Assembly: GCA_016714015.1 (NCBI GenBank)
Contig: JADJNZ010000005.1
Span: forward strand, 62,001 to 126,000
Length of the DNA stretch: 64,000 nt
Direction: 5' to 3'
Source: Gemmatimonadota bacterium
GTDB lineage: Bacteria; Gemmatimonadota; Gemmatimonadetes; Gemmatimonadales; Gemmatimonadaceae
Shown: positions 1-7,963 of the stretch, piece after piece
Position numbering within the stretch: the stretch's first letter is position 1
How the letters are laid out: each line of letters opens with the position of its first letter
Notes under the pieces: model-generated
What the model was told of the DNA's origin: nothing
What the model saw: the letters and a program-made list of their open reading frames with translations, nothing else
Databases searched by the model: none
Program-made: the position numbers and the translations under genes

Positions 1-1
1 C

Positions 2-211
2 GAGCGGTTCGACGCGGTGACGCTCGTGCCGGTGGAGTCGGCGCGGTACGTCGGCGCGCGCATCGGGATCCACAATCCGCGCGGCGAGCGCGTGGGACGC
101 GTGAGCCACGTGCGCAACACCGAGTGGCTCTGGATCGCCGGCCCGGAGGCCGATGCGATCGCGGCGGAGGGACTCTCGCGGCTCGCGGCGCGTGCCGGGG
201 TGCCCGCATGA
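2..211 (+). CDS. 3' end of an unrecognised gene (partial)
   Basis: Only the last 69 codons are inside the window; the start lies upstream. The visible chain contains RYVGARIGIHNPRGERVGR and ends LAARAGVPA. I do not recognise a family. Codon use is the same GC-rich style as the following genes. Its TGA overlaps the ATG of the response-regulator gene (ATGA), so the two are probably translated from one message and may act in the same signalling process. Confidence 0.5.
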   Translation, partial: ERFDAVTLVPVESARYVGARIGIHNPRGERVGRVSHVRNTEWLWIAGPEADAIAAEGLSRLAARAGVPA

Positions 212-591
212 GCCTGGCCTCGGAACCGCTCCTCCTGGTGGTCGATGACGACGCCGGCGTGCGCAAGCTGCTGAAGACCGCACTCGAGCGCGCCGGGTTC
301 CGCGTGCTGCTGGGCGAGAACGGCGTGCATGCGCTCGAGGTGCTGGCCGAGGCCGATGGACCGATCGCGTTGTTGTTGAGCGATGTCGTGATGCCCGGGA
401 TGGGTGGCGTGGACCTCGCGGCGAGGTTGCTCGCGATGCCGGCACCGCCCAAGGTGATGCTGATGAGCGGCTATCCCCACGACCCGGCGCTCCTGCGGGT
501 GGCCGGGACCAATCCGCCGTTCCTGCGGAAGCCGTTCAATCCGCCGGATGTCGTGAAGCGCATCCGTGTCGAGCTGGGCATCGCCGACTGA
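208..591 (+). CDS. single-domain response regulator (CheY-like receiver)
   Basis: A 127-residue stand-alone receiver domain with no DNA-binding output domain. The acidic pocket VVDDDAG is near residues 10-16, the phospho-acceptor Asp is in LLSDVVMPGMGG near residue 58, and the conserved Lys is in FLRKPFN near residue 107. It should accept phosphate from a histidine kinase and pass it on or alter a partner by protein contact. The ATG at 208 was chosen over the longer reading frame because the receiver fold begins there and it overlaps the previous stop as ATGA. The downstream alkA-like gene starts on its last base. Confidence 0.85.
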   Translation: MSLASEPLLLVVDDDAGVRKLLKTALERAGFRVLLGENGVHALEVLAEADGPIALLLSDVVMPGMGGVDLAARLLAMPAPPKVMLMSGYPHDPALLRVAGTNPPFLRKPFNPPDVVKRIRVELGIAD

Positions 592-1211
592 TGGCCGCCC
601 GGCACGCGAAGGCGATCGCGCACCTGCGCGCGGTGGACCCGGTGCTGGGCGACTGGATGGCGCGGGCGGGGCGCTGCGGCTGGTCGCGCGAGAACGCCGG
701 GACCCATTTCGACCATATCGCGCGTTCCATCGTGTACCAGCAGCTGTCGGGCGCGGCGGCCTCGACCATCTACGGGCGCGTGCTCGCGCTCTACGGAGGC
801 GCGACGCCGACGCCGGCGCAGGTCGCACGGACCCCGGATGCGAAGCTCCGGGCCGTGGGGCTCTCGACGCGGAAGGTGGAGTACATCAAGGACCTCGCGC
901 GCCACACGCACGCGGGGACCATCCCGGTGAACGCCATCCACGAGATGGACGACGCCGAGGTGATCGCGACGCTCACGCAGGTCCGCGGCATCGGCGAGTG
1001 GACGGCGCAGATGGTCCTGATGTTCCGCCTCGGCCGGCCCGACGTGCTGCCGGTGCTCGACCTCGGCATCCAGAAGGCCATCAAGCTGTTGTATGGTCTT
1101 CGGACGCACCCCACGCCCGAACGCGTCGCGAAGATCGGCGCGCGCTGGGCGCCCTATCGCACGGTGGCCTCGTGGTATCTCTGGAGACGGGTGGACGATC
1201 CTCCGCAGTAG
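591..1211 (+). CDS. alkA: DNA-3-methyladenine glycosylase II (HhH-GPD family)
   Basis: A 206-residue helix-hairpin-helix base-excision glycosylase that removes alkylated purines from DNA. The hairpin is visible as VRGIGEWTAQMVLMF (about residues 134-148). It is followed by PVLDLGIQKA, whose Asp (near 156) is the expected catalytic acid; an AGRCGWSRENAG loop and IVYQQLS helix are also typical. The N-terminal AlkA subdomain of the E. coli enzyme is absent, so this is the short yeast MAG/Bacillus-type form. The ATG overlaps the stop of the response regulator by one base, suggesting coupled translation. Confidence 0.85.
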   Translation: MAARHAKAIAHLRAVDPVLGDWMARAGRCGWSRENAGTHFDHIARSIVYQQLSGAAASTIYGRVLALYGGATPTPAQVARTPDAKLRAVGLSTRKVEYIKDLARHTHAGTIPVNAIHEMDDAEVIATLTQVRGIGEWTAQMVLMFRLGRPDVLPVLDLGIQKAIKLLYGLRTHPTPERVAKIGARWAPYRTVASWYLWRRVDDPPQ

Positions 1212-1234
1212 CGGTCGCGGCCGGCGAGACGGTC

Positions 1235-2587
1235 GTGGCATTGCGCAGTCCCTTCCCGGTGAGCGCCGAGGCGCTCTTCGCGTGGCATGAGCGCCCCGGC
1301 GCGTTCGAGCGGCTGACACCCGGATTCCAGCCGGCGACGGTCGTGTCGCGGAGCGGCGGCATCCGCGACGGGTCGCGCGTCACGTTGCGCGTGCCGGTCG
1401 GGCCGGCGAGCACGACCTGGGAGATGGAGCACGTTGGCTATGTCGCGGGGCGCGAGTTCCGCGATGTGCAGCGCGCCGGGCCGTTCGCGAGCTGGGAGCA
1501 TCGGCACCTCATGGAGCCGCAGCCTGACGGGACGAGCGTGCTGGACGACACCATCCGCTATCGCCTGCCGTTGCCGCCGTTCGGGGGGCTCGTCGCCGAC
1601 GCATTCACGCGCGGCAAGCTCGAAGGACTGCTGCGATGGCGTCATGCGCTGACGCGCGCGGATCTCGAGCGGCACGCGACGTTCGCGGCGCGCGGGGCGC
1701 GCCGCATCGCGATCACCGGGGCGAGCGGCTTCCTCGGCGCGGCGCTCGTGCCGTTCCTCACGACGGGCGGCCACACCGTGCGCACCGTGGGGCGTGGGGC
1801 GGGGAGCGACGTGCGGTGGGATCCGTCGCGCGGCCAGATCGCGGCCGCGGGTCTCGACGGGGTCGACGCCGTGATCCATCTCGCCGGGAGTTCGGTCGCC
1901 GAGCGGTGGACCGCCGCGACGAAGGCGGAGATCCTCTCGAGTCGCGTGCAGGGCACACGGTTGATCGCGGAGACGCTGGCGCGGATGGCGGTGAAGCCCG
2001 AGGTGCTCGTCTGTGCGTCCGGGATCGGCATCTATGGGAGCCGCGGCGATGCGTGGCTCGACGAGACGTCGTCGCACGGTGACGACTTCCTGGCGGAGGT
2101 GGGGGCCGCGTGGGAGGCGGCGACCGCGCCGGCGCGCGATGCGGGGATCCGCGTGGTGCTCGCGCGGACGGGGATCGTGCTCAATCCGTCCGGCGGCGCG
2201 CTCGCGAAGATGCTGACGCCGTTCCGACTCGGGGCCGGCGGTCGGCTGGGGAACGGCAGGCAGTGGATGAGCTGGATCTCGCGCGAGGACTACGTCGGGG
2301 CGGTGCACCACGCGATGCAGTCGGCGGCAGTGCAGGGGCCGATGAACGTCGTGGCACCGGAGCCCGTGACGAACGCGACCTTCACCGAGACGCTCGGCCG
2401 GCTGCTGCACCGTCCGACGTTCGCGGCGGTGCCGGCGCTCGCGCTGAAGGCCCTGTTCGGCGAGATGGCGGATGGCACGGTGCTGGCGAGCCAGCGGGTG
2501 CGGCCGGCGGTGCTCGAGGCGAGCGGCTTCCCGTTCCTGCACCGGTCGGTGTCATCGGCGCTCCGGTTCGAGCTCGGGTTGCTGTGA
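1235..2587 (+). CDS. SRPBCC domain fused to TIGR01777-type SDR epimerase
   Basis: About 450 residues with two parts. Residues 1-150 look like an SRPBCC/START-like ligand-binding domain (FAWHERPGAFERLTPGF, then a beta-rich segment). The rest is an extended SDR fold with the NAD-binding glycine motif ITGASGFLGAALVPFL, the HLAG segment, and a C-terminal stretch (FGEMADGTVLASQRVRP) typical of the DUF1731 end of YfcH/TIGR01777 proteins. The fusion is known in several bacterial groups; substrate unknown. The GTG at 1235 was chosen because it lies just before the start of the SRPBCC fold and after the alkA stop; an upstream GTG at 1172 would overlap alkA. Confidence 0.75.
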   Translation: MALRSPFPVSAEALFAWHERPGAFERLTPGFQPATVVSRSGGIRDGSRVTLRVPVGPASTTWEMEHVGYVAGREFRDVQRAGPFASWEHRHLMEPQPDGTSVLDDTIRYRLPLPPFGGLVADAFTRGKLEGLLRWRHALTRADLERHATFAARGARRIAITGASGFLGAALVPFLTTGGHTVRTVGRGAGSDVRWDPSRGQIAAAGLDGVDAVIHLAGSSVAERWTAATKAEILSSRVQGTRLIAETLARMAVKPEVLVCASGIGIYGSRGDAWLDETSSHGDDFLAEVGAAWEAATAPARDAGIRVVLARTGIVLNPSGGALAKMLTPFRLGAGGRLGNGRQWMSWISREDYVGAVHHAMQSAAVQGPMNVVAPEPVTNATFTETLGRLLHRPTFAAVPALALKALFGEMADGTVLASQRVRPAVLEASGFPFLHRSVSSALRFELGLL

Positions 2588-2635
2588 GCGGAGGTGCGGT
2601 GGTCGCCTGCGCGCCGCATCCGTAGATTCTCCCGC

Positions 2636-3574
2636 ATGGAGCTCAACGGCGCGGTCGTGGTGGTGACGGGCGGCTCGGGGTTCCTCGGGCGGCGCGTGGT
2701 GGCGGCGCTCGAGCGGCGCGGGTGCGCGGCGATCCACTCGCCCCGCTCGGCGCAGTACGACCTGCGCGAGAAGTCGCAGGTGATCCGACTGTATGAGGAC
2801 ACGCGCCCCGACGTCGTGATCCATCTCGCCGCGGTGGTGGGCGGGATCGGCGCCAACCGCGCGCATCCGGGGCGGTTCTTCTACGAGAACCTCGTGATGG
2901 GGGTCGAGACGCTCGAGCAGGCGCGCGTGTTCGGCGTGCGCAAGTTCGTCGGGATCGGGACGATCTGCAGTTATCCCAAGTTCACGCCGGTGCCGTTCCG
3001 CGAGGACGATCTCTGGAGCGGCTATCCCGAGGAGACGAACGCGCCGTACGGCCTCGCGAAGAAGATGCTGCTCGTGCAGTCGCAGGCGTACCGGCAGGAG
3101 TACGGGATGCACGCGATCCATCTGTTGCCCGTGAACCTCTACGGCCCCGGGGACAACTTCGACCCCGAGACGTCGCACGTGATCCCGGCGATGATCCGCA
3201 AGATGGAGGAGGCGCGGCGCGCGGGGCGCGACGAGGTCGTGCTGTGGGGCGACGGCTCGCCGACGCGCGAGTTCCTCTACGTGGACGATGCGGCGGAGGG
3301 AGTGGTGCTCGCCGCGGAGCGCTACGACGACGCCGACCCGGTGAATCTCGGGAGCGGCGGCGAGATGCCGATCCGCGACCTCGCCGTAGCGGTGGCGCAG
3401 GCGACAGGCTTCACCGGGCGCATCGTGTGGGATGCGACGAAGCCGAACGGGCAGCCGCGCCGCGGGCTCGACACCTCGCGTGCCGCGGAGCGCTTCGGGT
3501 TCCGCGCGGGGACCGACTTCGCGCAGGGATTGGCGGAGACCGTGGCGTGGTGGCGCGCGCAGGGCGGGGCATGA
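2636..3574 (+). CDS. fcl: GDP-L-fucose synthase
   Basis: A 312-residue SDR enzyme that epimerises and reduces GDP-4-keto-6-deoxymannose to GDP-L-fucose, a sugar donor for surface polysaccharides. It shows the NADP motif TGGSGFLG near residues 10-17, HLAAVVGGIGAN with the family-specific glycine stretch, GTICSYP with the catalytic Ser, and APYGLAKKM with the YxxxK pair near 137-141. LYGPGDNF and TREFLYVDDAAEG are further hallmarks. The ATG at 2636 gives the usual length. The stop overlaps the start of the next gene (ATGA). The exopolysaccharide operon nearby is the likely consumer of GDP-fucose. Confidence 0.9.
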   Translation: MELNGAVVVVTGGSGFLGRRVVAALERRGCAAIHSPRSAQYDLREKSQVIRLYEDTRPDVVIHLAAVVGGIGANRAHPGRFFYENLVMGVETLEQARVFGVRKFVGIGTICSYPKFTPVPFREDDLWSGYPEETNAPYGLAKKMLLVQSQAYRQEYGMHAIHLLPVNLYGPGDNFDPETSHVIPAMIRKMEEARRAGRDEVVLWGDGSPTREFLYVDDAAEGVVLAAERYDDADPVNLGSGGEMPIRDLAVAVAQATGFTGRIVWDATKPNGQPRRGLDTSRAAERFGFRAGTDFAQGLAETVAWWRAQGGA

Positions 3575-4413
3575 GCGAGGCGAGCGCGTCGGCCGCGTCG
3601 CCGTGGTACGGCTTCACTGACTTCCACAGTCACCTGATGCCGGCGGTGGACGACGGCTCGGCCGATGTCGCGCAGTCGCTGACGGCGTTGCGGCACTTCG
3701 CCGCACAGGGCGCCGCGACCTGCCTCACCACGCCGCACTTCGACGGATCGCTGACGAAGATGCCGGCGATGCTCGACGTCCGGCTGGCGGCGCTCGACGG
3801 CGCGTGGGCGCAGCTCGACCAGGCGCAGGCGGCGACGCCCGGGTTGCCGCGGCTCGCGCGCGGTGTGGAACTCATGCTCGACGATCCCGACCCCGACCTT
3901 CGGGACGACCGCGTGCGGCTCGCGGGCGGGCCGTTCGTGCTGGTGGAGTTCCCGGCGATGCAGTTGCCGCCCAACGCGGAATGGGCGTTGCACAACATCC
4001 GCCGGCATGGCTATCGGCCGATCCTCGCGCATCCGGAGCGGTACCGGAACCACGATTCGCGGTTGACCGTGCTCGCCCGCTGCCGGGCGGCGGGAGCGCA
4101 CCTGCAGGTGAACGCGGGATCGTTCCTCGGACAGCATGGCGATCGCGCGCGCGCGGTGGCCAACGTGCTGCTCTCGCTCGGCTGGGTGGACTACCTCGCG
4201 AGCGACTACCATGCGCGCGGAGAGCCGGCGACGGCGCGGGCGGCGGCGCTGCTGGTCAAGCGCGGTGCCGAGCAGCAGGTACGACGACTGCTGGTCGAGA
4301 ACCCTGCGCGGATCCTCGCGGGCGAGGGGCCGCTGCCGGTCGCGCCGGTGACCGCGAGCGGCGCGCGCCCGTGGTGGGCGCGGCTGCTGGGACGGATCGC
4401 GGGGAAGGACTGA
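3571..4413 (+). CDS. CpsB/YwqE-type protein-tyrosine phosphatase (PHP family)
   Basis: A 280-residue PHP-fold metallophosphatase of the CpsB/YwqE group that dephosphorylates bacterial tyrosine kinases controlling polysaccharide export. Metal-binding motifs are visible: DFHSHLMPAVDDGS near the N-terminus, TTPHFDGS, ILAHPERYRN and SDYHARG. The YWQE-type spacing is complete. The natural substrate would be the Wzc-like kinase encoded at 7964-10324, making this the phosphatase half of a phosphorylation switch. It is translationally coupled to fcl by an ATGA overlap and followed 4 bases later by the stop of the convergent PilT-like gene. Confidence 0.85.
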   Translation: MSEASASAASPWYGFTDFHSHLMPAVDDGSADVAQSLTALRHFAAQGAATCLTTPHFDGSLTKMPAMLDVRLAALDGAWAQLDQAQAATPGLPRLARGVELMLDDPDPDLRDDRVRLAGGPFVLVEFPAMQLPPNAEWALHNIRRHGYRPILAHPERYRNHDSRLTVLARCRAAGAHLQVNAGSFLGQHGDRARAVANVLLSLGWVDYLASDYHARGEPATARAAALLVKRGAEQQVRRLLVENPARILAGEGPLPVAPVTASGARPWWARLLGRIAGKD

Positions 4414-4417
4414 GCGG

Positions 4418-5548
4418 CTAGCGCCGCAATCCGCGCAACTGGAGCTCGAAGTCGAGCGAGTTGGTCGCGAGCGAGACCGCGACCTCGAACGAGACCTGGC
4501 CGGCGATGACGCGGTCGGCGAGATGCTGGTCGAAGGTCTGCGTCCCGTACTGGGCGCGGCCCTCCGAGAGGGCGTTGCGCAACTCGGCGAGGCGACCGGG
4601 GTCCGAGAGGACGTCCTTCACCGTCGGGGTCATCAGCATGAGCTCGGCGACGGCGATGCGCCCGCGGCTGTCGGCGCGCGGGAGGAGGCGCTGCGCGATG
4701 ACGCCGCGGAGCAGCTCGGAGAGCTGCAGGCGGGCGGAGTCGCGGCGGTCCGGACTGAAGCGCTCGAGGATGCTCCGGATGGCGGAGGTGACATCGGTGG
4801 CGCGGACCTGCCCGATGACGAGCCGGCCCTGCTCCGCGGCGCGCATGGCGAGTTCGACGAGTTCCGGATCGTCGAGGTCGCCGATGACGACGACGTCGGC
4901 ATCCTGTTCCATCGCGGCGCGGACGCCGACGGCGTACGAGGCGGTGTCGATGCCGATCTCGCGCTGCGTGACGGCGCAGGCGTGGTTCTTGTGCAGGAAG
5001 CGGAGCGCCCGCTCGACGGTGACGATGTGCCGGCGGCGAGGGCTGTGCGTGTTCAGGTGATTGACGAACGCGGCGGTGGTGCTGGTCCGGCCCCCGCCCT
5101 GCGCGCCGGCGACGAGGATGATGCCGAAATCGGCGAGGCCGATGGAGGCGAGCGACGCGGGCAGGTTGAGCGACTCGAAGGTCGGCAGCACATCGGGGAT
5201 GACGCGGAGCACGATCATGAAGCTCGAGCGCTGCTTGAGGAGGCTCAGGCGGAAGCGGCCGATGCCCGGCGCCGACCAAGGGCCGGAGTGGTCGTGGATC
5301 GCCGTGATGTCCGGGGTGTTGGGAGACGTCGCCAGGATGTGGCGCGTCATCTCGTAGGTCTGTTTCGCGTTCAGGATGCCGGTGTCGAGCGGGACGAGCT
5401 CCCCGTCGGCACGGATGTAGGCGGCGTCCCCGGCGCGGATATGGATGTCCGTCGCGTTGCGCGAGACGGCCGCGGTGAGGATCGTGCGGAGCCGCTCGAC
5501 CTCTTCTGGTGCGGCGGTGGTGGACGTGCTGCCCGTCTCAGGAGCCAT
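4418..5548 (-). CDS. PilT-like secretion ATPase with degenerate Walker A
   Basis: A 376-residue protein with the PilT/GspE architecture: an N-terminal PAS-like part (SRNATDIHIRAGDAAYIRADG) and a RecA-like core. The P-loop reads AGAQGGGRTSTT, where pilus ATPases have GPTGSGKSTT, so the nucleotide-binding Lys is replaced by Arg. The Walker B region reads VVVIGDLDDPE rather than VGEMRD, and the Asp box is VERALRF rather than EDPIEF. It therefore looks like a PilT paralogue that may bind nucleotide poorly or act as a regulator. Alternatives: a diverged retraction ATPase, or a decaying gene, although the frame is intact. It converges on the phosphatase gene. Confidence 0.75.
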   Translation of the reverse strand: MAPETGSTSTTAAPEEVERLRTILTAAVSRNATDIHIRAGDAAYIRADGELVPLDTGILNAKQTYEMTRHILATSPNTPDITAIHDHSGPWSAPGIGRFRLSLLKQRSSFMIVLRVIPDVLPTFESLNLPASLASIGLADFGIILVAGAQGGGRTSTTAAFVNHLNTHSPRRRHIVTVERALRFLHKNHACAVTQREIGIDTASYAVGVRAAMEQDADVVVIGDLDDPELVELAMRAAEQGRLVIGQVRATDVTSAIRSILERFSPDRRDSARLQLSELLRGVIAQRLLPRADSRGRIAVAELMLMTPTVKDVLSDPGRLAELRNALSEGRAQYGTQTFDQHLADRVIAGQVSFEVAVSLATNSLDFELQLRGLRR

Positions 5549-5702
5549 GGGACGTGGGGGCGCGGTCGCGGTGGAGGTCGGAACGACGGGAGACGGCCGA
5601 AGCTATGGAGGGCCTCATCGCCTAGGGACGAGGCGCTGGGCCCGAAGGTAAATACTGGACTGTAAATAGCCAGTGACCTACAATTCGTCACACCATACGG
5701 TA
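5549..5702 (+). promoter_or_regulatory. divergent control region upstream of the exopolysaccharide operon
   Basis: A 154-bp gap between the divergently read PilT-like gene and the sugar transferase gene. Its right third is conspicuously AT-rich for this genome. It contains the inverted repeat ACTGG (5654-5658) / CCAGT (5670-5674) separated by 11 bases including GTAAATA. No strong -35 box stands out. The position suggests an operator/promoter for the long plus-strand operon. Confidence 0.4.
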
Positions 5703-7202
5703 ATGATCACTCCCGTCAGCATCGAGCCGGCTGCCCATATCGCGAGACTCGGTGCCCGCCAGCGTGCGGTGCGCCTGCAGCGGCGTCGGTTCTGGCGTGA
5801 GGTGGTGTACGGCGGGATGATCGTGGCATCGGACGCGGTGACGCTCGCGGCCGTGTTCATCGTGCTGGCGATGGTCCCGCTCTCGCAGGTGGGCCAGTGG
5901 CTCGGGACCGACGGCTACGACTTCCTCCGGTTCCTGCTGCCGAGCGAGCCGCTGCCGCTCGCGCGTCGCTTGAGCGCGATGGTGTTCTGCCTCGTCGCGA
6001 CGCGATCGTACAGCTACACGGAGCGCGAGAAGCACAGTGGGCGCATCATGGCGGCGCTCCTCGTCGGGCTGGCGCTGCCGCGCTGGACGGAGATCTGGAC
6101 GGCGTCGTTCTTCGCGCGCGCGTCGGCGCTGTCGGTCGTGCTGGTGACGCTGTGGGGGGCGCTCGTGCTCCAGCGCCGCGTGATCACGGGGGCGCTGCGG
6201 TCGCTGGACCCCCGCGGACTCGAGCCGTCGCGCACGCTCATCGCCGGCGTGCCGGAGGTGTTGGCGGGGGTTCGGGAGGATTGGCGCCGGCGCACGGCGG
6301 AGACGGACGAAGGGGTGACGCCGGGGTTCTTCGAGATCACCGATGCCTGGCCGAGCGATGCGCCGGGCGGACCGGGGGATCTCTACGATGCGCTCACGTC
6401 GGCGAATGCCGACGCGATCGTGCTGGTGGGACCGCTCGGGGATGCGGCGTTGCAGAGCCTGATGATCGCGGCGTCGAGCGCCGGGTGCCGAGTCTTCGCG
6501 ACGCGGCGGCGGGCGTTCCAGCGGCTCGACGAGCCGAGCTTCCTGCTGCGGCGGGCGGAGCCGCTCGCGTTGCTGAGCCGCCCGGCGCTGGTGGGCGTGC
6601 AGCTGGTGGTGAAGCGGTTCGTCGATCTGGCAGGGGCGGTGGTGGGGCTGGTGGTGGGGGCGCCGCTCGTGGCGCTGATCGCGGTGCTCGTGCGCACGAC
6701 GTCGCGCGGACCGGTGCTCTTCAAGCAGGTCCGCGTGGGCCTGGGAGGCGACCCGTTCACGCTGCTCAAGTTCCGCACGATGGTGGAGGATGCGGAGGCG
6801 CAGCAGGCGGCGCTGGCGCGGGCGAACCAGTACGCGTCGGATCCGCTGTTCAAGGTGAAGGGGGATCCGCGACTCACGACGGTGGGGCGCTTCCTCCGCC
6901 GGTCGAGCCTCGACGAGCTGCCGCAGCTGATCAACGTGCTGCGGGGCGAGATGTCGCTCGTGGGTCCGCGCCCGGCGCTGCCGAGCGAGGTGGCACGCTA
7001 CAAGCCGCACCACTTCGTGCGGTTCGAGGTGCTGCCGGGGATCACGGGGCCCTGGCAGGTGGGCGGACGGAACGCGATCACCGACTTCGAGGACGTGGTG
7101 AAGCTGGAATCGGCGTACATCCGCGGGTGGACCGTGTGGCGCGACCTGGTGATCCTCGCGCGGACGGTGCCGGCGGTGGTGAGCATGCGGGGGGCGTATT
7201 GA
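5703..7202 (+). CDS. polyprenyl-phosphate glycosyl-1-phosphate transferase (sugar transferase)
   Basis: A 499-residue initiating enzyme for exopolysaccharide repeat units; it moves a sugar-1-phosphate onto undecaprenyl phosphate at the inner membrane. The N-terminal 300 residues hold several hydrophobic segments and a nucleotide-binding-like region. The catalytic bacterial sugar transferase domain starts near residue 302 (KRFVDLAGAVVGLVVG). It has LLKFRTMVEDAE, DELPQLINVLRGEMSLVGPRP and PGITGPWQVGGRN, all diagnostic of the WbaP/WcaJ group. The ATG at 5703 is preferred to a GTG at 5673, which lies in the AT-rich leader. It is the first gene of the export/polymerisation set. Confidence 0.85.
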   Translation: MITPVSIEPAAHIARLGARQRAVRLQRRRFWREVVYGGMIVASDAVTLAAVFIVLAMVPLSQVGQWLGTDGYDFLRFLLPSEPLPLARRLSAMVFCLVATRSYSYTEREKHSGRIMAALLVGLALPRWTEIWTASFFARASALSVVLVTLWGALVLQRRVITGALRSLDPRGLEPSRTLIAGVPEVLAGVREDWRRRTAETDEGVTPGFFEITDAWPSDAPGGPGDLYDALTSANADAIVLVGPLGDAALQSLMIAASSAGCRVFATRRRAFQRLDEPSFLLRRAEPLALLSRPALVGVQLVVKRFVDLAGAVVGLVVGAPLVALIAVLVRTTSRGPVLFKQVRVGLGGDPFTLLKFRTMVEDAEAQQAALARANQYASDPLFKVKGDPRLTTVGRFLRRSSLDELPQLINVLRGEMSLVGPRPALPSEVARYKPHHFVRFEVLPGITGPWQVGGRNAITDFEDVVKLESAYIRGWTVWRDLVILARTVPAVVSMRGAY

Positions 7203-7267
7203 CCCCGCCACGGGGCGCTCGGCGGCTGTTTCGTCCGGGCCCGTGAGTCGTATTACATCAGAATTCA

Positions 7268-7279
7268 TTCGCATGCGAA
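7268..7279. repeat. 12-bp perfect palindrome in the wza leader
   Basis: TTCGCATGCGAA reads the same on both strands. It lies in the 103-bp gap between the sugar transferase and the Wza-like gene, 27 bases before the chosen start. It may be an operator; it could also be chance. Confidence 0.3.
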
Positions 7280-7305
7280 GCACGTCCATTCTCCCATCCT
7301 GCACC

Positions 7306-7959
7306 ATGACCTCGACCCTGCGACGTCGCCTGTTCCTGGGGGGCATCCTCGCCCTCGGTGCGTGCCGTCCGTCCGCACCAGTGGCGCCGACGCCGCTCCC
7401 GCAGTCGATGCTGCGGCCGTGGACGACACAGCCCGGCGACATCGTGCGCGTGAACGTCTGGCGCGAGCCGGAGCTCTCGGGTGACCTGCTGGTGCAGAAC
7501 GACAGCACGGCGATCGTGCCCTCGCTCGGGCGGATGAAGCTCGGCGGGCTCACGGCGGATTCGCTGAACTCGCTCCTCATCACGCGCTTCCGCGACCGGA
7601 TCGTGAACACGCCGGTCGACGTGCGGCTGATCCGTCCGGTGCCGGTGTTCGGCTCGGTGCGGGCCCCCGGCGTGTATCCGGTCGATCCGACCTCGACGGC
7701 GATCCAGGTGATCGCGCGGGCGGGGGGCACGGTTGGCGCCGAAGGGCTGCCGCGCGTACAGCTCCTGCGCTTTGACGGGACGAAGCTGAACCTGACGGTG
7801 GAGCAGTCGCTCGGGGCGTTCGACCTGCGATCGGGGGACGCGATCTTCGTGCAGGACCAGTCCTTCTGGATCCGGAACCAGCGGCAGATCACGACGGTGG
7901 CGGCGGTCTCGACCATCATCGCGTCGGTGATCTCGATCATCGTCCTGCTCGGGAACTGA
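7306..7959 (+). CDS. Wza-like polysaccharide export lipoprotein
   Basis: A 217-residue polysaccharide export protein. The N-terminus MTSTLRRRLFLGGILALGAC is a type II signal peptide ending in the lipobox Cys at residue 20, so the mature protein is lipidated. The poly-export domain follows (PGDIVRVNVWREPELSGDLL), then an SLBB-like segment (GSVRAPGVYPVDPT, VIARAGGTVGAEG). A C-terminal hydrophobic helix closes the protein, as in Wza, where it forms the outer-membrane pore. The ATG at 7306 was chosen because it starts the signal peptide; two upstream in-frame starts add unrelated residues. It is followed 4 bases later by the Wzc-like gene. Confidence 0.85.
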   Translation: MTSTLRRRLFLGGILALGACRPSAPVAPTPLPQSMLRPWTTQPGDIVRVNVWREPELSGDLLVQNDSTAIVPSLGRMKLGGLTADSLNSLLITRFRDRIVNTPVDVRLIRPVPVFGSVRAPGVYPVDPTSTAIQVIARAGGTVGAEGLPRVQLLRFDGTKLNLTVEQSLGAFDLRSGDAIFVQDQSFWIRNQRQITTVAAVSTIIASVISIIVLLGN

Positions 7960-7963
7960 GGCG

